Source: Celerinatantimonas diazotrophica (GTDB taxonomy: Bacteria; Pseudomonadota; Gammaproteobacteria; Enterobacterales; Celerinatantimonadaceae). Taken from it: a stretch of DNA of 64,000 nucleotides. The stretch covers positions 62,001 to 126,000 of the forward strand of contig NZ_SMGD01000011.1 of the NCBI RefSeq assembly GCF_004339545.1. The letters are read 5' to 3'. A program made the translations under genes and the position numbers. Shown piece after piece: positions 44,293 to 53,883 of this stretch. A model generated the notes under the pieces. It was not told the origin of the DNA, ran no database searches, and saw only the letters and a program-made list of their open reading frames with translations. Each line of letters opens with the position of its first letter. Positions within the stretch are counted from its first letter, which is position 1.

Positions 44293-44769
44293 TTAATTGA
44301 GCAACAGTTCTTTATCAATTGGAATATATCGATCAGCTGCATGACACAAGGCCGCAGCCGTCAAATGAGCAACACCATAAACCTCAACTTGTTTACCTTT
44401 TTTATGGCGCAAATGCTCCGCTAATATGGCAAAGTCTCCATCTCCAGAAACTAATACGACGACATCAGCTGGCGCGGAATATTCGAGCGCATCAATGGTG
44501 ATCCCGACATCCCAATCCCCTTTTGCCGAGCCATCAGCACGTTGGATAAATGGCTTGAGTTTCACTTCAAAACCAATGGCTCGTAAAATATTCTGAAATT
44601 CTTGCTGCTTTTTATCACCTTTATCCACGGCATAAGCAATCGCCTTGACAACATGACGAGCATGCGTCACTTGCGACCAAAACTTATTGTAATTAAAGTT
44701 CTTAGCAAATGTTTGCCGCGTCGTGTAATAGACATTTTGGACATCAACCAAAATTAAAATATTTTGCAT
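44293..44769 (-). CDS. NYN-domain (LabA/DUF88-like) protein
   Basis: The 158-residue PIN-like protein has the acidic active-site set: LVDVQNVYY at the start, KGDWDVGITIDALEY, and LVSGDGDFAILAEHL. NYN domains are predicted Mg-dependent RNases. The sequence is compact with no added domain. ATG at 44769 is used; a GTG one codon earlier is in frame. The neighbouring acetyltransferase gene ends 22 bp upstream in the same direction. Confidence 0.85.
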   Translation of the reverse strand: MQNILILVDVQNVYYTTRQTFAKNFNYNKFWSQVTHARHVVKAIAYAVDKGDKKQQEFQNILRAIGFEVKLKPFIQRADGSAKGDWDVGITIDALEYSAPADVVVLVSGDGDFAILAEHLRHKKGKQVEVYGVAHLTAAALCHAADRYIPIDKELLLN

Positions 44770-44793
44770 CACAGCACCCTGAGTCCCTTTATT

Positions 44794-45342
44794 TTAAACA
44801 CTTTGGTTGAACGACAATCGATAGATATGATCGTCATATAATTTTGAGCCAATCTGATAAGCATCCATTCTAACCTGTTCGAGTCGAAATCCACATTTGT
44901 GCAAAACGCGTTCAGAAGCAATATTACCTTGTGTGACCACCGCCTGATACTCATAAATTTGATGTTCACTCACAGCCCAATCTATTAATCCCTGCAATGA
45001 TTCACTACCATAATGCTGACCATGAAATTCAGGCAATAACAAATACCCGACTTCAGCCACACCTTCACAAAGCGAAAAGCCAGTGATTCCAACGGCTCGT
45101 TGACTCTCTTTATTGGTCATCACCAGACAAAGCCAGTTGTCTTGATTAGGCTGCCAAGGTACTAATTTTGAACGAAATTTTGCATCTAATTGCGCATCAC
45201 TTGGTCGGTCGAAACATAGCTCTATCACGGCAGGATCCGTCTGCAATCGCTCAAACAAGGCTCGTTCTTTAATTGTAATAGGAACCATCATTAACCGCTC
45301 GGTTTCAACCGCTATAGAACTTATCAATTCAGATCCCTTCAT
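44794..45342 (-). CDS. RimJ/RimL-type GNAT acetyltransferase
   Basis: The 182-residue enzyme has TERLMMVPITIKE at the N-terminus, GITGFSLCEGVAEVGYLLLPEFHGQHYGSE with the acetyl-CoA loop, and GNIASERVLHKCGFRLE at the end, all typical of the RimJ/RimL subfamily that acetylates protein N-termini or small amines. The substrate is unknown. Confidence 0.87.
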   Translation of the reverse strand: MKGSELISSIAVETERLMMVPITIKERALFERLQTDPAVIELCFDRPSDAQLDAKFRSKLVPWQPNQDNWLCLVMTNKESQRAVGITGFSLCEGVAEVGYLLLPEFHGQHYGSESLQGLIDWAVSEHQIYEYQAVVTQGNIASERVLHKCGFRLEQVRMDAYQIGSKLYDDHIYRLSFNQSV

Positions 45343-45523
45343 ATATTTTTTGTTGCGGGGTTTGAGCTTAACATGGCCTATCCACTAGGCAAACGTCGTA
45401 TTTATACAATCCCGATGACTTAAAAAACAATGATTCATCTTAAAGAGAGGAAAACCAGAATTCACGGCAATCTTCTTTGCACACCAAAGCAAGGCTCGCT
45501 CACTACGTCTCTAAACTTTTTAT

Positions 45524-46063
45524 TCAAACCACTCGAAGAGGCTCAAAGGGCTGTTCAGGAAAAGTGACAGCAATATCATCTTCACTATTGACCTGCCCTG
45601 CGGTTAGCACAATAGCCATAACACCCGCCTTGCGAACCAAGCGCCCCGAGTTATCACGGCTTAATACCGCATCAAACAACCCGTTTTGAAAGTGTTCAAT
45701 TTGCGAGCAAGGATTGCGCAGACCAGTTATTGCAATTTGAGCACCACTTGGAAACGTTAAAATAGTCCCTTTAGGTAGAGATAATAACTCGAGACCTTGA
45801 GTCGTTATATTTTCACCCAAAGAGCCCGGTTCAACGGTAAATCCGTCGGCATAGAGTTCATCGAATAATTCATGATGAATTAAATGAACCTGACGAAGGT
45901 TCGGCTGTGTCGGGTTAGCTCTGACTCTGGAACGATGTTGAACCGTTTTCCCTTGATGCGCATCCCCCTCAACACCTTCACCTTGAATCAGCATAATTGA
46001 CTTAACTGTCTCTTTTGAAAACACATGCTTGTGACTTTTACTCACCGATACAACTTTGGCCAT
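45524..46063 (-). CDS. MOSC domain-containing protein
   Basis: The 179-residue protein has MOSC landmarks GVEGDAHQGKTV, RQVHLIHHELFDEL, PGSLGENITTQGLEL, LPKGTILTFPSG and NPCSQIEHFQ with the conserved cysteine. MOSC proteins carry or transfer sulfur to molybdenum cofactor or reduce N-hydroxylated compounds. Single-domain form like several bacterial proteins of unknown substrate. Confidence 0.9.
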   Translation of the reverse strand: MAKVVSVSKSHKHVFSKETVKSIMLIQGEGVEGDAHQGKTVQHRSRVRANPTQPNLRQVHLIHHELFDELYADGFTVEPGSLGENITTQGLELLSLPKGTILTFPSGAQIAITGLRNPCSQIEHFQNGLFDAVLSRDNSGRLVRKAGVMAIVLTAGQVNSEDDIAVTFPEQPFEPLRVV

Positions 46064-46336
46064 CCGTCCTCTCCTCTACTATTGGTAGGCGACAATCGCA
46101 TGGCGACTGAAAACAACATTCCATCGCCTTAAAGAACAAAATAACATGATCAGTAACTTACCAGGGGACCCACTGCCTTTCTCTTCATTGTACACAAAAG
46201 CTTATATTTTAGTCAGTTATAATCACCAAACGGCTATGCTGCCACAGTCACAATCTAACTTACTTTTAAATGTTCTTGCCGTACATATCGGGTTTTAATC
46301 AAACTTAGATGTCATGGGTCAATCATCAGCCCTTGT

Positions 46337-47719
46337 TTAAGTGCCACAAAAGGTTTGATAGTGATGATCAAATTCAATATTAGGATTCCCCCACGACGTA
46401 CCTGGAACCACGTTACCTTTTAAGTGGTTGAAATAGTTATCTATTTGTTGCTGAATATCTTTCTGATCATTTTCAGCAGCATCAATTAACATTTCGATTT
46501 CGTGGTTTCGAGGGATGGCTTTAGGATTTGTAGTTCTCATCAGCAGCAAAGCCTGCTGGTGATTAATGGCATCTTGCCACCGCTGTGACCAGTCGGATAA
46601 TTCATCCGGTAATTGAACGTTATCGCCGTTAAGCCAATCATAGAGCTGATTAAAAATCTGAGTGTACTCCCATGCATGAGTTCGTAATAACTCAAAAAAC
46701 TCAGCAATCAAAGGATGGTCACTCTGATCAAACCCCAATTTATGGGCACACATCTTGGCATACTCTTGCTCAAACGCGTTTGGAAAACTTTCCAGTTCTT
46801 GCGTTAGCACAGTAATCGCTTCTTGTTCATTTTCAGAGATCAGAGGAATCAACGTTTCGGCAAAACGCGCCAGATTCCATTGCATGATCCCTTTTTGGTT
46901 ATCAAAGCTATAGCGGCCTTGTTGGTCGATTGAACTATAAACCTGCTCTAGCTTATATTCACCCAACATGGCGCAGGGCCCAAAGTCGAATGTTTCGCCG
47001 CTTAAAGCAACATTATCGGTATTCATAACGCCATGAATAAAACCAACCCGATACCAGTGGACTAAGGTATTAATCTGAGTACGTTGAACCGTTTGATAAA
47101 GCGCCAGATAAGGATTGTCAGCATCCAGCACTTCAGGGCAAAGTTGGCCTATGGCAAAATCAGCCAGTTCTTTAATCACACCTAAAGAAGAAGCGTATTG
47201 AAAACTGCCTATGCGCAGATGACTGCGACCGATGCGACTGACGACCGCCCCCACTTCAGGTTGCTGTCGATACACCGCTTCCCCAGTTGTGGTCACAGCG
47301 AGTGTACGCATACTCGGAACCCCAAGAATATGCATCGCTTCACTCATGATGTATTCGCGCACCGCAGGCCCAAGAGCACAACGCCCATCACCACCACGGG
47401 AATATTTTGTTAAACCTGAGCCTTTCAGCTGCCAATCATAACCGTTGATTTGCCCAAGCATATGAGCACGACCATCACCCAACTGGGGATTATAAGATCC
47501 AAACTGATGTCCAGAATAACCAAGCGCGAGACTTAATTGTGGCGCTATCAGCTGATTCCCCGAGAAATATTCTGCCGCATCTTTGCCCAGCAGTTGGGGT
47601 GGTAAATCCAGCTCTGCTGCCAGCGACTGATTAAATAGCAAAAGGCTAGGATCTTCGACCTTGCTGGGTTGAATGACTTGATATAAAGAGTCAGGTAAGG
47701 CCACATACCGTTGCTTCAT
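46337..47719 (-). CDS. selO: Protein adenylyltransferase SelO
   Basis: The 460-residue pseudokinase-fold enzyme transfers AMP to protein hydroxyls in redox stress. Family motifs: ALGYSGHQFG, LGDGRAHMLGQI, KGSGLTKYSRGGDGR, VREYIMSEAMHILGVPS, and the metal-binding GVMNTDNVALSGETFDFGPCAM. The C-terminal cysteine (TFCGT) that forms a regulatory disulfide in E. coli SelO is kept. Slightly shorter than usual (475-490). ATG at 47719 and monocistronic. Confidence 0.95.
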   Translation of the reverse strand: MKQRYVALPDSLYQVIQPSKVEDPSLLLFNQSLAAELDLPPQLLGKDAAEYFSGNQLIAPQLSLALGYSGHQFGSYNPQLGDGRAHMLGQINGYDWQLKGSGLTKYSRGGDGRCALGPAVREYIMSEAMHILGVPSMRTLAVTTTGEAVYRQQPEVGAVVSRIGRSHLRIGSFQYASSLGVIKELADFAIGQLCPEVLDADNPYLALYQTVQRTQINTLVHWYRVGFIHGVMNTDNVALSGETFDFGPCAMLGEYKLEQVYSSIDQQGRYSFDNQKGIMQWNLARFAETLIPLISENEQEAITVLTQELESFPNAFEQEYAKMCAHKLGFDQSDHPLIAEFFELLRTHAWEYTQIFNQLYDWLNGDNVQLPDELSDWSQRWQDAINHQQALLLMRTTNPKAIPRNHEIEMLIDAAENDQKDIQQQIDNYFNHLKGNVVPGTSWGNPNIEFDHHYQTFCGT

Positions 47720-47923
47720 AGGATTTACTCAAATTAATTAGACGACAGTGCGAGTATGCTAAGGGAATTAGTTCTAATTCTCCTTTACATTCGTTCATTC
47801 TATGGACTGCTTAAGGTAATATCAAATCAGCAGCTTTATAGTAATCAACAAGGTTAGGAGCTATTGAAGTTTATGGCACTCTACTCATCACCATTTAATC
47901 TCGCTTAACATTGGGCAAACAAA

Positions 47924-48349
47924 ATGATGAAACACACACTGGAAACATATAAAGGAAGTTGTCTTTGTAAAGAGATTTCATTTGAAGTGCACGGATTTGA
48001 ACAACATATTGCGCATTGCCACTGTAGTATGTGCAGAAAGTTTCACGGCAGTGCTTATGGAACACTCGCAAAAGTTCACGAGTTAACTTGGCTTTCGGGC
48101 AAAGAGTTGCTTAAAGAATATGTTGCGCCAAACGGCACCACCCGAACATTTTGCTCACATTGTGGTTCCAGTATTGGCTTTCGCTCCAAAGGCTGCTCGT
48201 TATCAGAAATTGAGTTAGCTTTAGCCTTATTCGATGAGGATATTCCGGTACAAATTGATGCGCATATTTTCACCGATTATAAATCAAACTGGGATGAAAT
48301 AACCTCTGCGCTGCCTCAATACCAAGAAGGCCGCAAGTTACCCGATTAA
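47924..48349 (+). CDS. GFA-domain (glutathione-dependent formaldehyde-activating-like) zinc protein
   Basis: The 141-residue protein has the cysteine pairs GSCLCKEISFEV and HCHCSMCRKFHGSA, and FCSHCGSSI, which bind structural and catalytic zinc in the Gfa fold. Most members are not true formaldehyde-activating enzymes, so function is open. Two adjacent ATGs (47924 and 47927) are possible starts. Confidence 0.88.
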   Translation: MMKHTLETYKGSCLCKEISFEVHGFEQHIAHCHCSMCRKFHGSAYGTLAKVHELTWLSGKELLKEYVAPNGTTRTFCSHCGSSIGFRSKGCSLSEIELALALFDEDIPVQIDAHIFTDYKSNWDEITSALPQYQEGRKLPD

Positions 48350-48420
48350 AATATCATTACAACGGCACGACCCAAGCGGATATCTACCCTATTTTCATCA
48401 GCCAATTGGGGTTTCTACTT

Positions 48421-48663
48421 TTAGTGGTTGCAGATTTTATCTGCCGATGTGGTAAAACCGTTTTGGGTTGCAACAAACTTACCGCGGCTTTGTAAAAAGT
48501 CCACTAATTGCTCTGCGCTCATATTTTCTTGAGAGCAGGTATGGAATCGACTGTCTTGTCCGTATTTGGCAATGATCTCCGCACAAAGGCTTTCTTTGGT
48601 ATACGATTGCTCACTGCTTAGCATCATTTGCATCACTTCGTGGCCGTGAATACTCTGGGTCAT
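48421..48663 (-). CDS. YecH-family metal-binding protein
   Basis: The 80-residue protein matches E. coli YecH: SIHGHEVMQMMLSSEQSYT, RFHTCSQENMSAEQLVDFL, and SADKICNH. Conserved His and Cys residues form a metal site. ATG at 48663 gives the family length; the open frame to 48717 adds an unmatched 18 residues. Function is unknown. Confidence 0.85.
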   Translation of the reverse strand: MTQSIHGHEVMQMMLSSEQSYTKESLCAEIIAKYGQDSRFHTCSQENMSAEQLVDFLQSRGKFVATQNGFTTSADKICNH

Positions 48664-48838
48664 TAATGTCTCGTGCCTTTTTAATAAAGATTCGCTCTTT
48701 TTAGCACAGGCCATCATTGGGACAAACCGCTATCTCAACAGAGATTGATCCAAACCCGTAATGTATAAACAGAACATTAAAAAAGGAAAACCCATTGGAT
48801 TTTCCTTTTATACAAAACCATCAAAGCAGGTAAAAACT

Positions 48839-50008
48839 TTAATCGGCACTCATCCACTGCCGAAGGTTATCAAGCATCGCCATACAGCGATTAAGCTGTT
48901 TGACGGTCACAAACTCATCACTTTTATGACCTTGTTCCATGCTACCTGGTCCACAAACCAAAGTGGTAATCCCCGCTTCATCGAATAATCCACCTTCAGT
49001 GCCAAAGGCAACCGTGCCAAACCCTGAACTATCGCTCCACTGACTTAGCCAGCTGGCAAACTCGGATTGAGGATCGGTTAATAATGGCGGGTAAGCGGAT
49101 AATGGCTCGAACTCAACACGAGCTGACTCATGAACCTGCTGCATGAGCGGCTGCAAACTGTTATGAGCATATTGCTTAAGCGCAGAAAAAGTGACACTGG
49201 CATCCGTTTTAGGCAGATAGCGCATCTCCATATCAAACTGGCAATATTGCGGGACAATATTTAACGCACTTCCGCCCTGAATCACCCCTGTTTGCAACGT
49301 GCTATATGGTGGGTCAAAACGTTCATCACATTGCGTTTTAAGTGGTTCGGCAAGTTCAGTGATTTTACCAATCAACTTGGCGGCATATTCAATGGCATTC
49401 ACCCCATTTGGCGCATACGCCGAATGACAAGCATAACCATGGATCTTACAGCGCATTCCTATTTTGCCTTTATGGCCGTATACCGGTTGCATGCTGGTTG
49501 GCTCACCAATGATACACATTGCAGGTTTTTCAACCGAAGCATTTAAATGAGCGATTAAGCTGCGCACTCCCAAACACCCAACTTCTTCATCATAAGAAAA
49601 CGCCAGATGCAACGGCATCCGCAGATTGGCGCTGACAAATGTCGGAAGCGCTGTCAATACACACCCAAGAAAGCCCTTCATATCAGCGCTGCCGCGACCA
49701 TAACATTTGCCGTCACGCTCGGTTAATTGAAATGGCTCGACCGACCAATTTTGGCCATCAACAGGGACCACATCCGTATGCCCTGAGAGCATCACCCCGC
49801 CATTACCCGCGGGGCCAAGCCGTGCGTATAAATTTGCTTTAGTGCGCTCTTGGTTATAAACGCGAGTTGCTGCGATACCCAATTTTTCGAAATAATCGGC
49901 AATTGCGTCAATCAATGCCAGATTCGATTCGCGGCTGGTGGTATCAAAGGCTAATAATTGACGGAGATGCGCTCTAAGCTCGGGGCTAAGCTCGTCACAA
50001 TCACTCAT
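48839..50008 (-). CDS. ArgE/DapE-family deacetylase (acetylornithine deacetylase-like, M20)
   Basis: The 389-residue zinc hydrolase has MLSGHTDVVPVDGQNW (zinc histidine-aspartate), GRGSADMKGFLG, SYDEEVGCLG (catalytic and zinc glutamates), GEPTSMQPV and CGPGSMEQGHKSDE. It removes an acyl group from an amino acid. Although closest to ArgE by motif, it sits in a catabolic cluster and not with arg genes, so a substrate other than acetylornithine is likely. ATG at 50008 overlaps the DUF1028 stop (ATGAGTGA), indicating coupled translation. Confidence 0.88.
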   Translation of the reverse strand: MSDCDELSPELRAHLRQLLAFDTTSRESNLALIDAIADYFEKLGIAATRVYNQERTKANLYARLGPAGNGGVMLSGHTDVVPVDGQNWSVEPFQLTERDGKCYGRGSADMKGFLGCVLTALPTFVSANLRMPLHLAFSYDEEVGCLGVRSLIAHLNASVEKPAMCIIGEPTSMQPVYGHKGKIGMRCKIHGYACHSAYAPNGVNAIEYAAKLIGKITELAEPLKTQCDERFDPPYSTLQTGVIQGGSALNIVPQYCQFDMEMRYLPKTDASVTFSALKQYAHNSLQPLMQQVHESARVEFEPLSAYPPLLTDPQSEFASWLSQWSDSSGFGTVAFGTEGGLFDEAGITTLVCGPGSMEQGHKSDEFVTVKQLNRCMAMLDNLRQWMSAD

Positions 50009-50675
50009 CACCGGGCACCCCGTAACTCGGAGCCTTACGAGGGTCAAGCGCGCGCGTTACGTAATCCATCATCTGTGGCTGATAATCGAGCCAGAGCTTT
50101 TCCAGTGCATCGATAGGCTCAACCTCAGCCCAGTCCACTCGTAAATCGACCAGCGGCCAACTTTGGCTATCGACCACTTTCACCGCTGCTGAGTGAACAG
50201 GCCCTGCTTCACCGCCTTGTGCAAGCCCTGCTTTAAGCGCATCGATCAAACGCACTGTTAGCTCACCCGTTGAGTTTACAAATGCACTTGCCATGGCGTC
50301 AATGACTTGCTGGTTAGCCAGCATATTTCCAGCAGCAATGCAGTTCTGCGCTTTAACACTGTGGTGAATGCCCAATGTTTTACTGCCGCTAAAACAAGCT
50401 GCGTCGCCGTGAATATCAAGCACACTCACCTGACGGAAGTCATTAAATTCATCCCTCGAAATCGCAATATTTAACGCTTGCTCAACGCTTTTACCATCAC
50501 TCAGCTGCTCTAAAATATCTTGGCCTAATGAAGGCAACGTAATATTTTGACTAGAAACCGCCCCAATTCCCGCTTGTAACCATGGACAACGCGCACCGAC
50601 GGCAATACTAGAAGAACTAATTGCGATGCCTAACTGGCCTGTCTTAGCACAAAATCCTGCTATAGAAATGGTCAT
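50001..50675 (-). CDS. DUF1028 domain-containing protein (Ntn-hydrolase-like)
   Basis: The 224-residue protein matches DUF1028: TISIAGFCAKTGQLGIAISS, AVGARCPWLQAGIGAVSSQ, LGQDILEQLSDG and a late EAGPVHSAAVKVVD. The family has an Ntn-hydrolase-like fold and is thought to hydrolyse amides or ureas, but no reaction is firmly assigned. It usually neighbours RidA, amidohydrolase and ABC genes, as here. It lies 11 bp after the RidA gene. Confidence 0.9.
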   Translation of the reverse strand: MTISIAGFCAKTGQLGIAISSSSIAVGARCPWLQAGIGAVSSQNITLPSLGQDILEQLSDGKSVEQALNIAISRDEFNDFRQVSVLDIHGDAACFSGSKTLGIHHSVKAQNCIAAGNMLANQQVIDAMASAFVNSTGELTVRLIDALKAGLAQGGEAGPVHSAAVKVVDSQSWPLVDLRVDWAEVEPIDALEKLWLDYQPQMMDYVTRALDPRKAPSYGVPGDE

Positions 50676-50686
50676 CCATACACCCC

Positions 50687-51103
50687 TTATTCAGCCTCTG
50701 GAATCACAGCAATGACATCAATTTCCATTAGCCACTCAGGTTGTCCTAACCCTGAAACCACCAGCCCTGTTGAGATCGGAAACACACCTTTTAACCAACG
50801 CCCAACTTCTTGATACACCGCCTCGCGATAGCGTGGGTCGGTAATATAAGTCGTTGTTTTAACGATATGAGACAGATCGCTTCCGGCTTCGTCTAAGAGC
50901 TGTTTTACATTTTTCATCGCCTGCTCAGCCTGCGCCCGAGGGTCACCTAACCCGACTAAATTTCCTTCAAAATCTGTCCCAATTTGACCACGAACATACA
51001 CAGTATTACCTGCCACAACAGCCTGACATAGATCATTATCGAGCGTTTGATTAGGGTAAGTTTCTTTAGTATTAAACATACGAATGCGAGTATGTGTCGG
51101 CAT
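50687..51103 (-). CDS. RidA-family protein
   Basis: The 138-residue protein has the Rid fold signature: VVAGNTVYVRGQIGTDFEG, QAEQAMKNVKQLLDEAG, and VKTTTYITDPRYREAVYQE. Rid proteins hydrolyse reactive enamine/imine intermediates from amino-acid breakdown. The catalytic arginine expected near residue 105 of archetypal RidA appears replaced in this subfamily, so activity is uncertain. ATG at 51103 follows AGGAG; a longer in-frame stretch overlaps the monooxygenase gene and is not used. Confidence 0.88.
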   Translation of the reverse strand: MPTHTRIRMFNTKETYPNQTLDNDLCQAVVAGNTVYVRGQIGTDFEGNLVGLGDPRAQAEQAMKNVKQLLDEAGSDLSHIVKTTTYITDPRYREAVYQEVGRWLKGVFPISTGLVVSGLGQPEWLMEIDVIAVIPEAE

Positions 51104-51119
51104 GATAACGACTCCTGCT

Positions 51120-52379
51120 TTAGTTTTGTGCACAATAGTGTTGATATTGTCGTTGAATAACAATTTGGTCGGCGATGTATTTGGCATCATGCCACACGCC
51201 CCAGATGAAGGTTGACCCGCGTCGAGACAACCAGGGAAGCCCCAAGAAGTAAATGCCGGGTTCACTGCCTACACCACGCTGATGTTGCGGCATCAGATTA
51301 TCATCTAATACATCGGCTGGCAGCCAGCTATAATCTGAGCTGAACCCTGTTGCCCATATAATCGAATTGATATTGTTATGTTTTAAATCAAGCGCTAACG
51401 TCGGCTTGGTCATACATTGCGGATCCGCTAAAAACTCACGAGCCTCTGGCTCTGGCGGCAAATCAAGTCCATTACGCGCTATATACTCATCAGCTTGATC
51501 AAGCAATGCCAGATAATTCTCATCTCCCATACGAATATTTTCCGCTAAATCATTGCGAAAATAGGCAGTGCCATCAGCAAACGACTCGGTTCGCCCAAGT
51601 AGGTTTAATCCCTGAGCCGCTAATCGTCGAAAATCGATGGTCTGACCGCCATAAGCACCACTGACAGCAATTGTGACATGCTCTTTACCCGGTTCATTTG
51701 CTTGAGCTTCCCACAGCCCTAACACCCCCAACCACCAAACGAAGTCACGACCACGGTAACTGCGTGGTGGTCGATCGTGCGGCCCAACAGAGAGATAGAC
51801 ATCTTTGCCTGAACGCTGTAATTCATCAGCAATTTGCACGCCCGAAGAACCAGCACCGACCACCAGCACCCCACCTTCAGGCAATTGCTCTGGATTTCGA
51901 TAATTCGCTGAATGGATCTGATAAAGTTCAGAGTCTTCGGGGGCAATAGCTGGAATCGTCGGGATTTGAAACGCTCCCGTGGCAGAAACAATGTGCTGTG
52001 CGTGAATCATGCCTTCAGAGGTTTCAACGCTAAAACCATTGCTTCCAATATTTTTGGTTACTTTTTTTACTTCGACCCCAGAGCGGATCGGTAGATTAAA
52101 TTGCTCGGCATATACATTGAAGTAATCAGCAATCTGTTCTTTGGGCACAAATTCATCGGCACCAGAATGCGCAAACTCCATCCCCGGGAAGCGATCATGC
52201 CAAGCTGGACCGTTAGCAACCAATGAATCCCAGCGCATGTCACGCCAGGTATGTGCTATCTGATGCTTTTCTAAAACTAGATGTGGAACATCTAGGCGGC
52301 TTAAATGCTCGCTCATAGCAATACCAGCCTGCCCACCTCCCACAACGAGGGTATCGATTTGTGTTATATTCTTGCTCAT
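51120..52379 (-). CDS. Flavin-containing monooxygenase-like NAD(P)-binding protein
   Basis: The 419-residue enzyme has an FAD motif VVGGGQAGIAMSEHL (about 12-26), the FMO-like HTWRDMRWDSL segment, an NADPH motif VVGAGSSGVQIADEL (about 173-187) and the late WATGFSSDYSWL. It resembles the YUCCA/CzcO-like group that hydroxylates or decarboxylates small amines. First gene of a four-gene leftward operon with RidA, DUF1028 and the deacetylase (gaps of 16, 11 and an overlap). Confidence 0.9.
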   Translation of the reverse strand: MSKNITQIDTLVVGGGQAGIAMSEHLSRLDVPHLVLEKHQIAHTWRDMRWDSLVANGPAWHDRFPGMEFAHSGADEFVPKEQIADYFNVYAEQFNLPIRSGVEVKKVTKNIGSNGFSVETSEGMIHAQHIVSATGAFQIPTIPAIAPEDSELYQIHSANYRNPEQLPEGGVLVVGAGSSGVQIADELQRSGKDVYLSVGPHDRPPRSYRGRDFVWWLGVLGLWEAQANEPGKEHVTIAVSGAYGGQTIDFRRLAAQGLNLLGRTESFADGTAYFRNDLAENIRMGDENYLALLDQADEYIARNGLDLPPEPEAREFLADPQCMTKPTLALDLKHNNINSIIWATGFSSDYSWLPADVLDDNLMPQHQRGVGSEPGIYFLGLPWLSRRGSTFIWGVWHDAKYIADQIVIQRQYQHYCAQN

Positions 52380-52511
52380 TTATCTGCGCCTTTCATACTG
52401 AGTTCATTATTTCCTGAAGGATTAAATTCAGCTTATGGCACAAAATAAATGGCGTAAATTAGTATAAATTTACGATCTACATAGAAAAAATATCACCTCT
52501 TAGTCATTAAT

Positions 52512-53465
52512 TTAAGCGGATAACCGCTTGCTCATCGGTTCATTCTGGCTTCGATTAATGTTTACATCAAAGTTGCACCGGCGACAATAATCCATAAATA
52601 ACTGCGCTGGTTTAGTCGGCTCATTCGTTTTCAGGTAGGCCATAATCAACCTCGAGCTTTCCATTTCATCACTGATCTCCACACAAGCTAACTCTTGACC
52701 ATCGTAAGTGATATTTGAATGTGGCCTTGTGACTAACAACGAAAACCCCTGCCCCTGACCAACCATACAACGTACCATTTCAATTGAGGGAGAAGCATAA
52801 GCAACCTCAGGATGTAACCCCTTTTCGGTGAAAATGCTTAAAAAATAATTTCGACTGGGAATGATATCGAGCAAAATCATGGGCTCGCGGCTCAGCTCAG
52901 CTAGAGATACCAGCCCTTTACTCGCTAAAGGATGATTTGCAGGAAGCAAGGCATAAGGCCGATACGGCGCATTTAACTCCTCTTTGCAAATGGAATGGTC
53001 TAGATCTAAATCATACAAAAGAGCGAGATCAAACTGGCCGCGATGCAACCCGACCATCAGCTCATGTTGTTCACCATCGTGCAGTTGAATTTCAATATCC
53101 GGATATTTTTTCTTAAATCCGGCAATTAGCTGCGGAATATACATAGGGGCAACAGATTCGAAACTGGCAATCGATATTTTACCGCTGGTGATTTCACTAT
53201 TGGCCAATGTGTTTTGCTCAAATTCATGAGATAAACGCAGCAGCTCAACAGCTTTATCATAAAATCGCCGACCACTGGGCGTTAACGAAACGCCCTGTGC
53301 ATGGTGTCGAATAAGGAGCTGCTGACCAAACGAATCTTCAAGATTCTTAATAGCAATCGAAATCGATGGCTGAGCAATATGCAGCTTTCTTGAAGCTTGT
53401 GCAATACTTTCAGTCTGAACTACGGTCGAAAAATAATGCAATTGTTTTAATGTAAAATATCTCAT
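52512..53465 (-). CDS. LysR-family transcriptional regulator
   Basis: The 317-residue regulator starts with a typical LysR domain (LKQLHYFSTVVQTESIAQAS, then KLHIAQPSISIAIKNLE) and continues into the effector domain. It lies between the leftward degradation operon and the rightward transport operon, in the position expected for the cluster's controller. Its 418-bp upstream region carries a 9-bp direct repeat with 21-bp period. Confidence 0.9.
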   Translation of the reverse strand: MRYFTLKQLHYFSTVVQTESIAQASRKLHIAQPSISIAIKNLEDSFGQQLLIRHHAQGVSLTPSGRRFYDKAVELLRLSHEFEQNTLANSEITSGKISIASFESVAPMYIPQLIAGFKKKYPDIEIQLHDGEQHELMVGLHRGQFDLALLYDLDLDHSICKEELNAPYRPYALLPANHPLASKGLVSLAELSREPMILLDIIPSRNYFLSIFTEKGLHPEVAYASPSIEMVRCMVGQGQGFSLLVTRPHSNITYDGQELACVEISDEMESSRLIMAYLKTNEPTKPAQLFMDYCRRCNFDVNINRSQNEPMSKRLSA

Positions 53466-53643
53466 TACCCACCACCTATTGAAAAAATATAACTTAAAAC
53501 CACATCTTCATAACTTTTTATTAGCAAAGCGCATACCACAGCCACTCATTTAAGTAACAATCGGGGATACCCCGTTGTCAGATATAGAATTTTTATCGCA
53601 GTAAAAGTGACCGTATCGGTATAACCACTTTGAATATGCTTTA

Positions 53644-53673
53644 TTTGGGGCAATTGTGATCTTTTTTGGGGCA
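53644..53673 (+). promoter_or_regulatory. Direct repeat upstream of the fused ABC gene
   Basis: TTTGGGGCA occurs at 53644-53652 and again at 53665-53673, a 21-bp period equal to two helical turns. Both copies are followed by a variant of TTG. Such repeats often bind a dimeric activator; the LysR gene alongside is the natural candidate. The rest of the 53466-53883 gap shows nothing further. Confidence 0.4.
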
Positions 53674-53883
53674 TTGACGAAGTGATATCAGGCCTGCTGG
53701 GAAAGATGCTGTGCCTGATTTAGGAGCATGTCGATTAGATAGTTTTTTTTAAACTAAAAGGCAAAAAAAAAGTAATTGCTAGTTATCCAGCAATCCATCC
53801 ATAGTGGCTAAACATATTTGAGATATACATGTTCTGATCTAAATCAGTCTCTCATTAATTTGTTTAACAAAGGTACACACTCT

